Shown here one piece after another: positions 7,620-16,259 of a stretch of DNA of 64,000 nucleotides. Within the stretch, counting starts at the first letter, position 1. Each line of letters starts with the position of its first letter. The position numbers and the translations under genes are program-made. The stretch is from Hyphomicrobium sp. CS1GBMeth3 (lineage in GTDB: Bacteria > Pseudomonadota > Alphaproteobacteria > Rhizobiales > Hyphomicrobiaceae). Below the pieces are notes generated by a model. It saw only the letters and a list, made by a program, of their open reading frames with translations, searched no databases and was not told the DNA's origin. The stretch spans positions 124,001 to 188,000 of the forward strand of contig NZ_FPHO01000002.1 of the NCBI RefSeq assembly GCF_900117455.1, in the 5' to 3' direction.

Positions 7620-8330
7620 ATGAAGGTATTGGTTTTGCAGCATTTGGGTGTCGAGCATCCGGGCGTGTTCCGCGATTTTCTGCGCGAGGATGGGGTCGCG
7701 TGGCACACGGTCGAGCTCGACCAGGGTGAGCCGATCCCCGATCTCGAAGCCTTCGACGTGATGATGGTGATGGGTGGTCCTCAGGACGTCTGGCAGGAGG
7801 ACCTCTTTCCCTGGCTCGCGCCGGAAAAGGCGGCGATCCGCCGGTTCGTCGCCGAGCTCGGGCGTCCGTATCTCGGTCTCTGCCTCGGCCATCAGCTCTT
7901 GGCGGACGCGCTGGGTGGGCATGTTGCGCCTGGCGCGCGGCCCGAGGTCGGCGCGCTCACGATCTCGCTCACGGAGGAGGGGCGCCGCGATCCGGTGCTC
8001 GCTGGCGTTCCCGATCCGCTCGAGGTGCTGCAGTGGCATGGTGCGGAGGTCAAGGCGCTGCCCGACGGCGCGGTGCATCTTGCGCGTTCCGACGTTTGCG
8101 AGTTCCAGGCGTTCCGCATCGGCGAGCGCGCCTACGGGCTGCAATGTCATGTGGAGGCGACGGGCAATACGGTCGCGGATTGGGCTGCGATCCCCGAGTA
8201 TGCGCAGGCGCTCGAGGCGACGCTTGGCGCGGGAAGCGTGGACCGGCTCGCAACGGACGTTGCTGATCGGTTGCCAGCCTACACGAGCGTTGCGCGAACG
8301 CTTTACACGAACTTCAAGGCGCTCATCTAG
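7620..8330 (+). CDS. Type 1 glutamine amidotransferase-like protein
   Basis: A 236-residue class I GATase domain on its own, without a synthetase partner. The nucleophile elbow is GLCLGHQ (Cys88) and the catalytic His-x-Glu is QCHVEAT (H177, E179). The N-terminal region MKVLVLQHLGVEHPG matches the GuaA-type stand-alone amidotransferases that hydrolyse glutamine or gamma-glutamyl substrates. It is transcribed away from amtB, from a shared upstream region with sigma-54 sites, so it may share nitrogen control; no promoter on this strand is clear. The real acceptor substrate is unknown. The next gene (LysR) begins 20 bp downstream. Confidence 0.9.
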   Translation: MKVLVLQHLGVEHPGVFRDFLREDGVAWHTVELDQGEPIPDLEAFDVMMVMGGPQDVWQEDLFPWLAPEKAAIRRFVAELGRPYLGLCLGHQLLADALGGHVAPGARPEVGALTISLTEEGRRDPVLAGVPDPLEVLQWHGAEVKALPDGAVHLARSDVCEFQAFRIGERAYGLQCHVEATGNTVADWAAIPEYAQALEATLGAGSVDRLATDVADRLPAYTSVARTLYTNFKALI

Positions 8331-8350
8331 CGAAGCGAGCAGAGACTGCG

Positions 8351-9274
8351 ATGGACAAGCTCGAGGCCATGAACGTGCTGACAAAGGTGGTGTCAACGGG
8401 CAGTTTCGCCGAGGCGGCGCGACGGCTCGGCGTCACACGCAGCGCGATCAGCAAGGCCATCACGCAGCTCGAGCAGGAACTCGGCGCGCGGCTTCTGGAC
8501 CGGACGACGCGGCGCGTCACGCCGACGGAAGCCGGGCTTGCTTACTACGAGCGCTGCCTCGCGATCCTGGCGCAGATCGCCGAGACGGAAGCGCAGATTT
8601 CGCGCCTGCACGACGAGCCCAAGGGTCTACTCAAGGTGAATGCGCCGATGTCATTCGGTACGCTCTATCTCGGTCAGGCCGTGGCGGATTTCATGGACCG
8701 CTACCGCGAGCTCAGGGTGGAGCTGATCCTGACGGATCGCATGATCGACCCGCTCGAGGAGGGCGTCGACGTGACGGTGCGCATCGGGGCGATGGTGGAT
8801 TCGAGCCTGATCGCGCGGCGCATCTCCACGGCGCGTGTGCTCTTGGTGGCGGGCCCGGAGTATATCGCCCGGCACGGCGCGCCCGAGGTGCCGGCCGACC
8901 TTGCCACGCACAAGTGCCTGCACTATGGACACTCGACGACCGTGCCACGCTGGCAGCTTACGGAGGACGGCGCGCCGTTCTCGGTGCCGATCGCGGCGTG
9001 TCTCTGCTCCAACAACGGCGATACGCTGCGCGATGCGGCGCTTAAAGGTATTGGCATCGCGCGGCTGCCGAGCTTCATTGTGGGTGCAGATATCGCGGCC
9101 GGGCGGCTGGTTTCGGTCCTTGAAAAGTATCCGGCGCAGGATTTGACGATCCACGCGCTCTACGCGCCGAACCGCTTCTTGGCCGCGAAGTCGCGCGTCT
9201 TCATCGACTTCCTCGTGGAGCGGTTCGGGCGACCGGCGTGGGAGCGCTTCGACGCGGTCAAGGCCGCGTCTTAG
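8351..9274 (+). CDS. LysR-family transcriptional regulator
   Basis: The product has 307 residues. The N-terminal winged helix-turn-helix reads MDKLEAMNVLTKVVSTGSF, then RRLGVTRSAISKAITQLEQ and LLDRTTRRVTPTEAG (residues 1-60). A coiled linker and a periplasmic-binding-protein-like effector domain follow (residues 90-300). The closest type is the DsdC/CrgA-like LysR group often named by its VTRSAISK helix. It lies 20 bp behind the amidotransferase gene and could be co-transcribed. The target and the ligand cannot be told from the sequence. Confidence 0.93.
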   Translation: MDKLEAMNVLTKVVSTGSFAEAARRLGVTRSAISKAITQLEQELGARLLDRTTRRVTPTEAGLAYYERCLAILAQIAETEAQISRLHDEPKGLLKVNAPMSFGTLYLGQAVADFMDRYRELRVELILTDRMIDPLEEGVDVTVRIGAMVDSSLIARRISTARVLLVAGPEYIARHGAPEVPADLATHKCLHYGHSTTVPRWQLTEDGAPFSVPIAACLCSNNGDTLRDAALKGIGIARLPSFIVGADIAAGRLVSVLEKYPAQDLTIHALYAPNRFLAAKSRVFIDFLVERFGRPAWERFDAVKAAS

Positions 9275-9288
9275 TCTCTGGCTTCGGT

Positions 9289-10413
9289 CTAAGGCGTTGC
9301 GGGCGGGCTGCCGGGCATGCCTGGTATCGGAGGCATTCCAGGTGGCATGCCGGGACCGGGGGCTGCCTGTGGCCCATCCTGCGTTTCGGCCGCGATGTCC
9401 TCAAGCAGATCGGCCTGCTTCTTGAGCATGGTGTCGGCCTTCGAGGGGATGACCTCGAACTCCCAGCCGTCGGTGCGGGCGCGGATGTCGTCTGCGACTT
9501 TCTTTGCGTCGCCTTCGCCGGACGGCTCGACCATGATCCAGACGGCGTCCTTGTCGCGGCGCACGTTGAGCGCGATCTTGAGCTTGTCGTCGGTCTCGAA
9601 CGTCACTGTGCCGGCCTTGCCGCCGGTGCTGCCGGTTGCTTTGCGCACGCGCTCGAAATCCAGGAACGAGGCGGCCTCGACGATGTTGTCGACCAGGTTG
9701 ACGTACTTGATCTTCTTGCCGGCCGGGATGCTCTCCAGCTCGTGGCTGCCGCCGTCGACGCGCTTAAGCTTGTAGGGCGGCTCACCCTCGACGGCGACGG
9801 TCAGGCTCGCAATCTTCTCGGTCTGGGTCTCGAAGGCCCGAGGGTTCACCCAATCCTTGAGCGCGGCTCCGCCTTGAATGCTCGTGCTTGCGAGCCAGCT
9901 CTGCTCCTCGCCGGGGCGGCGCACGTAGGTGGCCGCGGCGGCGGCTGCGCCGGTGCTCGTGACATTGCCGGGACGCTGCTTGCCGGCGATCACCTCGGCG
10001 ATCGTCTTGCCGCCCGCGTCCTCGAGCTTGATCAGGCGGGCGTTCGATGTCTTGCCGGCGGGGTCGTCTACTTCCAGCAGCGTGTAGCGCTCGGCGAGGC
10101 GCGTCTTGGGCTCGAGCAACGAAGCTTCAGTCAGGGAAATCAGGAGTGCGCGCACCTTCTCGGCGCTGGCCGGATAACCGTTTTGGCTCTCGACTTTCCA
10201 CGCGTCGCCCTCTTTCTTGAGCGCCACGCTCGTGCCGCCCTGGGTGACGGCGATGCGCGCGACGTTTGCGGCCTCGGAGGCCAGGCCCGGCAGGAGCTTG
10301 CCGGCGTTTGACGTCTCAGCCGTCCACGGGCTGCGCATGGCGTGGACGACGACGGCGGCCGCGAGCGATGCGGCGGCAACGGTTGCCAGTGTGGCGAACT
10401 GCTTCGGGGTCAT
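9289..10413 (-). CDS. DUF4340 protein, last gene of the Gld-like ABC operon
   Basis: The product has 374 residues. One N-terminal membrane segment (about residues 7-26, ATLATVAAASLAAAVVVHAM) is followed by a periplasmic domain with the DUF4340 pattern: GLASEAANVARIAVTQGGTSV, GDAWKVES and PASAEKVRALLISLTEASL. The tail is rich in Pro, Gly and Met. DUF4340 proteins regularly accompany GldG-like auxiliary subunits of ABC-2 transporters. The gene starts 18 bp downstream of the gldG-like stop and is in the same operon. It probably anchors in the inner membrane and works beside the transporter; its molecular role is unknown. Confidence 0.88.
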   Translation of the reverse strand: MTPKQFATLATVAAASLAAAVVVHAMRSPWTAETSNAGKLLPGLASEAANVARIAVTQGGTSVALKKEGDAWKVESQNGYPASAEKVRALLISLTEASLLEPKTRLAERYTLLEVDDPAGKTSNARLIKLEDAGGKTIAEVIAGKQRPGNVTSTGAAAAAATYVRRPGEEQSWLASTSIQGGAALKDWVNPRAFETQTEKIASLTVAVEGEPPYKLKRVDGGSHELESIPAGKKIKYVNLVDNIVEAASFLDFERVRKATGSTGGKAGTVTFETDDKLKIALNVRRDKDAVWIMVEPSGEGDAKKVADDIRARTDGWEFEVIPSKADTMLKKQADLLEDIAAETQDGPQAAPGPGMPPGMPPIPGMPGSPPATP

Positions 10414-10431
10414 CGGGTCATCTCCAGCTCG

Positions 10432-12456
10432 TCACGAGTTCCGCGGTGCGCGGCGCGAGCGCCAGAGCGTCCAGCCGACGCCGCCGGCCGCGATCAGAAG
10501 CGGTACAAGCGCGATGTTGGCGAACTTCAGCCAGCCGTCGAGGCTATCGATGCTCTGGCTCAGCGCGAGTTTGACCTGGCGCAGCTCACGGCGGGTTTCG
10601 ATCATCTGACGCGTGAAGCCTTCAATGGCGGCACGCTCCTGATCCGAGACGACGACGTTGCCGCCGCTTGCGCCTGCGTTTTGCAGCTTTTCGAGCTCCT
10701 GCTCGACAGACTTCAGCTTGGCGGTCAGCGCCTCCTCCTTCTCGCGGAACTGGCGCTCGGCGTCGCGGCGCAGGTCCTCGACGAGAGTGAAGGTGCGCTC
10801 CTTGATGCCGCGGCCGCGCAGTGCGATCAGCGCGTCGCTGCCCGAGAGGTTCTCGAGCGCACCCACGATGAAGGACGCGTTGCTGGCCGTCGGTATCACG
10901 AATTCCTGGCCCATCATCTGCTGGCTCTGAACCCAGAAGCGATCGGCGAGGATGTCGGTATCAGCAATGACGATGGCGTTGACGCGGCCGGATGCGACGT
11001 GTCCGGGCGCAAGCTTAGGCGATGCGGCGGGCTTGGCTTCTTCTTTCTTGCCATCCGTGACCGCGTTGGCGTCGTACTTCTTCTCCTCGGGCTTGCTGTC
11101 GTCTGCTGGAGCGACGCCGTTGGGGAAGGTCGTCTCGACATCGCCCGAGATGCGAGCGGCGAGCAGCAGGGGCTTGCCACCCGGTTTGTAGGTGCGCAGC
11201 AGCGCGACGGGGTCGGCCGTCATGCCGACCTGGCTCGTGTCGACCTCCATGGCCTCGTTTGAGGTGGTGATGATCGGCGTCACCGTCGTCTTGGCGCCGG
11301 CCTCGGGCGTCAGGACGCCGGCGGAGGCGAGGTTCAAGCTGTCGATGCCGCTCGAGAGCACGTCGCGCTGGTCGACGGCCGACTTATCGAGCGCGAGCCA
11401 GGCGACGAATTCCGTCACCATGCCCTGGTCACCACGACCGAACTGCACGCGACGCGCGTAGCGGATGTCGGCCGCGGTTTTCTTGGCATCGAAGTCGAGG
11501 CCCCAGGACTTCAGAAGCTTGGCGAGCTCTGCTCGGCCTTCTCCCTGTTTGGCCATCAGCTCGAACTGGGCGCTTTCGGACATCGGGTCGATCAGGACGA
11601 GGAGCTTGCCGCCCTTCAGAGCGTACTGGTCGATGGCGTAGGCAGCTTCAGGCGTGAGCTGCGTCGGCTGGGCGACGAGCAGCACGTCGATGCGGGACGG
11701 GATCTCCTTCACCGTCTGGTCGATGGTCTCGATGTCGAAGAACTCGCGGATCTGGTTCATGATCAGCCACGGCGGAGTCTGCTGCTGCGTCATCGGGTTC
11801 TGCCCGCCGTCGAGGGGCAACGAGGTCATGAGGCCGACGATGCGCTTCTTCGGGTTCGACAGCGTGTGGACGAGCTTGGTGATGTCGTACTCGACGAAGT
11901 TCTCGCGGTCCGGCGAGAAGAAGCCGATCACCTCGCTGTTGTCGGTGGAGTTCTGAGCGAAGAGCCCGAAGTAGCCCATCTCGCCTTCGGCGTTGAGACG
12001 ACGGCCGCTGAGCCCCGAGGCGACGGCCTGGTCCTCGGCGTCGGAGAACGGCTCGGGGTCGAGGATCTCCAGCTCGAGCTTGCCGCCGGAGATGCGCTGG
12101 AAGTCCTCGAGCATGGTGCGGATGCGGTCGAAGTAGCGCTGGTAGGACGGGGCGATCTCGCCGAGCTTCTTCGAGAAGTAGAGGCGGGCCTTGATTGGCT
12201 CGTCGATTGACTTCAGCACCGTCACCGAGCCTGGCGAGATCGTGTAGAGCTTGTCCTCGGTGAGGTCGGCTTTCCAGTTGCTCAGCGTCTCGGAGGCGAT
12301 GAGGTTGATGGACAGCAGGGTCATGGCCGCGAGTGCGAGGCCGCCCCAGGCGAGGCGTGCCGGCGACAGCCGCGAGGCGTAGTCGACAAGACCGGCGAAG
12401 GTCGAGGCGAGGCGGGAGCGCTCAGGAGGCGTGTTCTCTGTGTTGGTGTCAGTCAT
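10432..12456 (-). CDS. GldG-like ABC transporter auxiliary protein
   Basis: The product has 674 residues from ATG 12456 (MTDTNTENTPPERSR). Membrane helices lie near residues 38-58 and at the C-terminus (about 640-660), enclosing a large periplasmic domain with the segments LYTISPGSVTVLKSIDEP, LEILDPEPFSDAEDQAV and KGGKLLVLIDPMSES, typical of GldG-type (ABC_transp_aux) proteins. A coiled-coil region precedes the last helix (REKEEALTAKLKSVEQELEK). In Bacteroidetes GldG works with GldA/GldF in gliding and secretion; the alphaproteobacterial homologues have no established substrate. It starts 11 bp after the permease stop, so the operon order is ATPase, permease, GldG-like, DUF4340. Confidence 0.9.
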   Translation of the reverse strand: MTDTNTENTPPERSRLASTFAGLVDYASRLSPARLAWGGLALAAMTLLSINLIASETLSNWKADLTEDKLYTISPGSVTVLKSIDEPIKARLYFSKKLGEIAPSYQRYFDRIRTMLEDFQRISGGKLELEILDPEPFSDAEDQAVASGLSGRRLNAEGEMGYFGLFAQNSTDNSEVIGFFSPDRENFVEYDITKLVHTLSNPKKRIVGLMTSLPLDGGQNPMTQQQTPPWLIMNQIREFFDIETIDQTVKEIPSRIDVLLVAQPTQLTPEAAYAIDQYALKGGKLLVLIDPMSESAQFELMAKQGEGRAELAKLLKSWGLDFDAKKTAADIRYARRVQFGRGDQGMVTEFVAWLALDKSAVDQRDVLSSGIDSLNLASAGVLTPEAGAKTTVTPIITTSNEAMEVDTSQVGMTADPVALLRTYKPGGKPLLLAARISGDVETTFPNGVAPADDSKPEEKKYDANAVTDGKKEEAKPAASPKLAPGHVASGRVNAIVIADTDILADRFWVQSQQMMGQEFVIPTASNASFIVGALENLSGSDALIALRGRGIKERTFTLVEDLRRDAERQFREKEEALTAKLKSVEQELEKLQNAGASGGNVVVSDQERAAIEGFTRQMIETRRELRQVKLALSQSIDSLDGWLKFANIALVPLLIAAGGVGWTLWRSRRAPRNS

Positions 12457-12467
12457 CGGCGCGGACC

Positions 12468-13214
12468 TCAGGCGGATTTCTTCTGGCTGACGGCAATCGC
12501 GTTGGCGAACAGCGCGAAGGCGATCAGCGAGACGAAGAAGATGATGGAATCGAGCCCGACCACACCGCGCGTGATCTGCTCGTAGTGATTGAGGAAGCTC
12601 AGGCTGGCTATGGCGTCGGCCACGAAGGAGGGTGCCCAGACGCGCAGCGTGTTCTGCACCAGCTCCATGCCGCTGGTCACGAGCAGGAAGCAGACCGTCG
12701 CCGAGAGAATGAAGGCGATGACCTGGTTCTTGGTCAGGGCCGAGATGAAGGCGCCGATGGCCAAGAACGCGCCGGCGAGCAGGAAGCTCGCGAGATAGCT
12801 CGTGACGATGACGCCATTGTCGGGATCGCCGAGCACGTTGACCGTGATCCAGATCGGGACCGTCAAGATCAGCGCGAGGCCGATGAAGGCCCAGGCGGCG
12901 GCGAACTTGCCGAGGATGGCTTCCGTCGGCGAAACGGGCAGCGTCATCAGCAACTCGATGGTGCCGCTCTTGCGCTCCTCGGCCCAGAGCCGCATGGCGA
13001 CGGCTGGAACGAGCAGCAGGTAGAGCCACGGATGATAGGCGAAGAAGGAATCGAGATTTGCCTGTCCGCGCTGGAAGAAGCCGCCGATGTAGAAGGCGAA
13101 GGCGCCGGTGGCGGCGACGAATATGGTAAGGAACACGGCGGCGAGGGGCGTCGCGAAATAGGCGGCGAACTCGCGCTTGGCGATGATGTAGGCGGTTTTC
13201 AGCGTGTCGCGCAT
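12468..13214 (-). CDS. ABC-2 type transporter permease (GldF-like)
   Basis: A 248-residue protein with six predicted membrane helices, beginning with the cytosolic MRDTLKTAYIIAKREFAAYF that is characteristic of the NosY/GldF-type permeases. The conserved coupling segment LWAEERKSGTIELLMTLPVS (near residues 75-95) is present. It lies 18 bp downstream of the ATPase and shares an operon with it. With the ATPase it would form the membrane pore or tethering part of the complex. The substrate is unknown. Confidence 0.92.
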   Translation of the reverse strand: MRDTLKTAYIIAKREFAAYFATPLAAVFLTIFVAATGAFAFYIGGFFQRGQANLDSFFAYHPWLYLLLVPAVAMRLWAEERKSGTIELLMTLPVSPTEAILGKFAAAWAFIGLALILTVPIWITVNVLGDPDNGVIVTSYLASFLLAGAFLAIGAFISALTKNQVIAFILSATVCFLLVTSGMELVQNTLRVWAPSFVADAIASLSFLNHYEQITRGVVGLDSIIFFVSLIAFALFANAIAVSQKKSA

Positions 13215-13232
13215 GGGTCCTGTCTCACATCC

Positions 13233-14186
13233 TCAAGCCTGGGCCGACATGGTGATCTCGCGGAAGACGTCGTCGAGCTTGCCGCGTTCGACATAGATCT
13301 CCTCGACCGGCAGGCTCTCGCGGCGCAACAGCTCGCCGACGGCCTTGGCAGCGGCGGGCGCATCCTTCGGCAGCGCGCGCAGGCGAACGTGCCCATTGGC
13401 TTTGTCGGCCGTCTCGACGCCGGCTATCTCCGCGAGCGTGCCGAGGGCCGCAGAGACGCGGGCGGCGTCCGCTTCCGGTACACGGATCGAGATGGAGCCA
13501 TGATTGCGGGCGCGGCGTAAGAGATCCTCCGCCGTGCCGTCGGCGACGATGCGGCCGCGGTTGATGATCACGGCGCGCGTGCAGACGGCTTCCACCTCCT
13601 CAAGGATGTGGGTCGAGACGATGATCGCCTTGGTGGAGGCCATCTCGCGGATGAGCTCGCGCACGTGATGCTTCTGGTTGGGATCGAGACCGTCGGTGGG
13701 CTCGTCCATGATCAGCACGGCCGGATCGTGCAGGATGGCCTGTGCGAGGCCGACGCGGCGCTTGTAGCCCTTGGACAGCGTCTCGATGCGCTGGTCGATC
13801 ACCGAGCCGAGGCCGGCTCGTGAAATGGCGGCCGAGACGCGGGCCTTGATGTCGCTTTTCTCGTAGCCGCGTATCTCGGCGATGAAAGAGAGAAACGCGC
13901 CCGGTGTCATGTCGCCGTAAGCTGGGGCCCCTTCGGGCAGATAGCCAAGCTTGGCCTTGGCGGCCTTGGGGTTCGTCTGAACGTCGGCGCCGCAGACGGT
14001 TGCCGACCCCGCATCGGGTTCGAGGAAGCCCGTGATCATCTTCATGGTGGTGGATTTGCCGGCGCCGTTCGGACCGAGGAATCCGAGCACCTCGCCCTTG
14101 CGGACGGAAAGCGAAATCCCGTCGACGGCCGTTATGGCGCCGAACGTTTTGTGCAGGTCCTTTGCCTCAATGAGCGCTGACATCAT
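13233..14186 (-). CDS. ABC transporter ATP-binding protein (GldA-like)
   Basis: A 317-residue nucleotide-binding subunit. Walker A is GPNGAGKST (residues 39-47), the Q-loop region includes GYLPEGAPAYGDMTP, the signature is LSKGYKRRVGLAQ, and Walker B is VLIMDEPTDGLDP. The last about 90 residues form the extra C-terminal domain seen in GldA/NatA-type ATPases. It is the first gene of the operon with the permease, the GldG-like and the DUF4340 genes. A second ATG one codon downstream (14183) is also possible. Confidence 0.94.
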   Translation of the reverse strand: MMSALIEAKDLHKTFGAITAVDGISLSVRKGEVLGFLGPNGAGKSTTMKMITGFLEPDAGSATVCGADVQTNPKAAKAKLGYLPEGAPAYGDMTPGAFLSFIAEIRGYEKSDIKARVSAAISRAGLGSVIDQRIETLSKGYKRRVGLAQAILHDPAVLIMDEPTDGLDPNQKHHVRELIREMASTKAIIVSTHILEEVEAVCTRAVIINRGRIVADGTAEDLLRRARNHGSISIRVPEADAARVSAALGTLAEIAGVETADKANGHVRLRALPKDAPAAAKAVGELLRRESLPVEEIYVERGKLDDVFREITMSAQA

Positions 14187-14584
14187 TCAAGTCTCCCCTC
14201 CCGCGCCGACATCGATGTGCCGTCGTCGTCTATTGGCGGACGCCGGATATCCGAAGTCCGCTGTCGTGGCGTGTTGCCGGCGGCGCCGCATGGGGCGGGC
14301 GCCAGAGTCCGACGGTGCGCGCGGTGCGATTATCCGTGCGCGAAAATAATTCGATGTCTGTGTGATTCAAGAGGGGAAAGTACTGAAAACGCTGACCTTA
14401 AGAAAGTTTCATATTCGTACGGATGAGCCCCTAGGCGGCCCGTGGTTGACGCGTCTTTCGGATCTATCCTGCGAATGCGTTGCGCAGGGAGCGCAGGGAG
14501 GGGAAAAGGCTCGGCGCGCGCTTGTTTGTGCGTCATAAATTTGTCATGTCTGGACTGACGATACGCAGCCCGAGGGATATTGCT
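14187..14584. other. Intergenic region, 398 bp
   Basis: Divergent spacer between the Gld-like operon and a membrane protein gene. It should hold both promoters. No convincing RNA gene, operator or small gene is seen; the stretch near 14340-14420 is AT-richer than its surroundings. Confidence 0.4.
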
Positions 14585-15355
14585 ATGGCCGGTTCCTCCG
14601 TCCAGAGCCTACCGCGTCCGCTCGATGCCGTAACGGCGAGCGCGTGGTGGCCTGTCCGTTCCGATGCTTGGTGGTGTGCAGGCATTCCGTTTGCGATCAT
14701 CGCCGGCGTCCTGATTATTCACGCCGTCTCACTCGAATTTTATCAGGCCTACGTGCTGCCCGAGGGCTATGGCTTCCTCGAGCTCACGCAGTTCTTTCTT
14801 GCCGCTTCGGCGTCGGTGCTCTGCTTCCAGGCTCTCGGCTATCAAGTGGTGAAGGACAGCCGTCTGCTCTGGTTGGCGCTGGTGTTCTTCGGCTTGGCGG
14901 CTTTCTATATCGCCGGCGAGGAGCACAGCTGGGGGCAGCACTTCTTTAATTGGAACACGCCCGCGTACTGGGCCGAGATCAACCGGCAGCAGGAAACGAA
15001 CCTGCACAACCTGTCTCCCTGGTTCAATCAGCGGCCCAAACTTCTCTTCGACGCCGCGATGTTTGGTGGCGGGCTTCTGGTGCCGATAGTCCAGCTCTGG
15101 ACCGGGCCGTTTCGTAGGCCGCTGCTTGCACTTCTGACGCCGTCGCTCGCCATTGCGCCCGCAGCGGCGATCGCGATCACGTTCAAGCTGGTCGATGATC
15201 TCGGCAAGAGCAGCTTCACGAGCGAGGCCCTGTTCACGCGGCCGAGCGAGGTCGTCGAGACGTTCCAGTATCTCTACATGCTGTTCTATGTCGTGATGCT
15301 GAGGCGCAGGCTCGCCGCGCTGGACGAAGCGGGCGTGCGGAAGGTCTCGCTTTAA
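14585..15355 (+). CDS. Multi-span membrane protein with GEEHSWGQ motif, unknown function
   Basis: The product has 256 residues from ATG 14585, chosen because GAGGG precedes it; ATG 14546 would add 13 residues but has no ribosome site. About six to seven hydrophobic segments are predicted. After the third helix comes GEEHSWGQHFFNW, a version of the GEEISWGQR motif found in a widespread family of uncharacterised bacterial membrane proteins. The acidic and aromatic residues next to a membrane helix suggest an active or metal-binding site, but no reaction is known. The gene stands alone, divergent from the Gld-like operon. Confidence 0.78.
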   Translation: MAGSSVQSLPRPLDAVTASAWWPVRSDAWWCAGIPFAIIAGVLIIHAVSLEFYQAYVLPEGYGFLELTQFFLAASASVLCFQALGYQVVKDSRLLWLALVFFGLAAFYIAGEEHSWGQHFFNWNTPAYWAEINRQQETNLHNLSPWFNQRPKLLFDAAMFGGGLLVPIVQLWTGPFRRPLLALLTPSLAIAPAAAIAITFKLVDDLGKSSFTSEALFTRPSEVVETFQYLYMLFYVVMLRRRLAALDEAGVRKVSL

Positions 15356-15424
15356 GGCGAAGGCAGCGGCCGCTACACTCGGCCGAGGGGCCCGTAGAGG
15401 GCGACCCACGTTCCGAGGTGCCGC

Positions 15425-16255
15425 ATGTCGTTTGACTTCACGTTGCTCATCTGGCTCGCGATCATCGCCATGGTGCTGCAACCGCTGCTCATGGGGCGCT
15501 GGTTCGCCGTGCGGCGCGCGCAAGCCATCGGTGCCATCGACAAGGCGCACGGGACGCGCGTCATCACGATGATCCACCGGCAGGAGCAGCGCCGGCTGTT
15601 CGGCTTCTCGATCGCGCGTCATATAGACCTCGAGGACGCGCAGACGATCATCGCGGCGATCAAGGAAACGCCTGATCACGTGCCGATCGATCTCATCCTG
15701 CATACGCCCGGCGGGCTCGTGCTGGCGGCGATGCAGATTGCGCGTGCGGTGGAGGCGCATCCGGCGAAGGTCACCGTTTACGTGCCGGTGTATGCGATGT
15801 CGGGCGGCACGCTGATTGCGCTTGCGGCCGACGAGATCGTGCTCGGTGAGTTTTCGGTGTTGGGGCCGATCGATCCGCAAATCCTGGGTTTGCCGGCGGC
15901 GAGCCTGGTCAAGGCGCGCGATTCGAAGCCGGTGTCGGAGGTGTGGGATCTAACGCTGGTGCTCGCGGATGTCAGCGAGAAAGCCCTGGCTCAAGTCAAG
16001 CAGGGTGCGGTCGAGCTTTTGACGCCGCGGCTCGATCAGGCGGCGGCGGAGGCAATCGCCGACAAGCTCGCGGGCGGGCATTGGACGCACGACTATGCGC
16101 TGACGGCGACCGAGGCTAAGTCGCTCGGTTTGCCGGTCAAGGTCGGTATGCCGCTCGAGGTCATGGACTTGATGAAGCTCTATCCGCAGCCGGTTCAGCA
16201 GTCGGGCGTCGAGTTCCTGCCGCTCAACATCCCGCAACGGCGTCCGCGTACGTGA
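15425..16255 (+). CDS. Clp-fold serine protease, SDH family (membrane-anchored)
   Basis: The product has 276 residues. An N-terminal membrane helix (residues 6-24) is followed by a Clp/crotonase-fold domain. IDLILHTPGGLVLAAMQIA gives the oxyanion strand and YAMSGGTLIALAADEIV gives the likely nucleophile Ser126. FSVLGPIDPQI supplies an Asp, and a His-containing GGHWTHDYALT segment follows. This Ser-Asp-His set and the overall order fit the SDH (serine dehydrogenase proteinase) family rather than SppA. The active site probably faces the side of the membrane where quality control occurs. It is convergent with the L,D-transpeptidase gene, with a gap of only four bases between the stops. Confidence 0.87.
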   Translation: MSFDFTLLIWLAIIAMVLQPLLMGRWFAVRRAQAIGAIDKAHGTRVITMIHRQEQRRLFGFSIARHIDLEDAQTIIAAIKETPDHVPIDLILHTPGGLVLAAMQIARAVEAHPAKVTVYVPVYAMSGGTLIALAADEIVLGEFSVLGPIDPQILGLPAASLVKARDSKPVSEVWDLTLVLADVSEKALAQVKQGAVELLTPRLDQAAAEAIADKLAGGHWTHDYALTATEAKSLGLPVKVGMPLEVMDLMKLYPQPVQQSGVEFLPLNIPQRRPRT

Positions 16256-16259
16256 GCGC

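Noticed and set aside
12333..13520. Rightward open frame of about 395 codons
   Set aside because: Antisense shadow of the Gld-like permease and ATPase genes; charged low-complexity translation.
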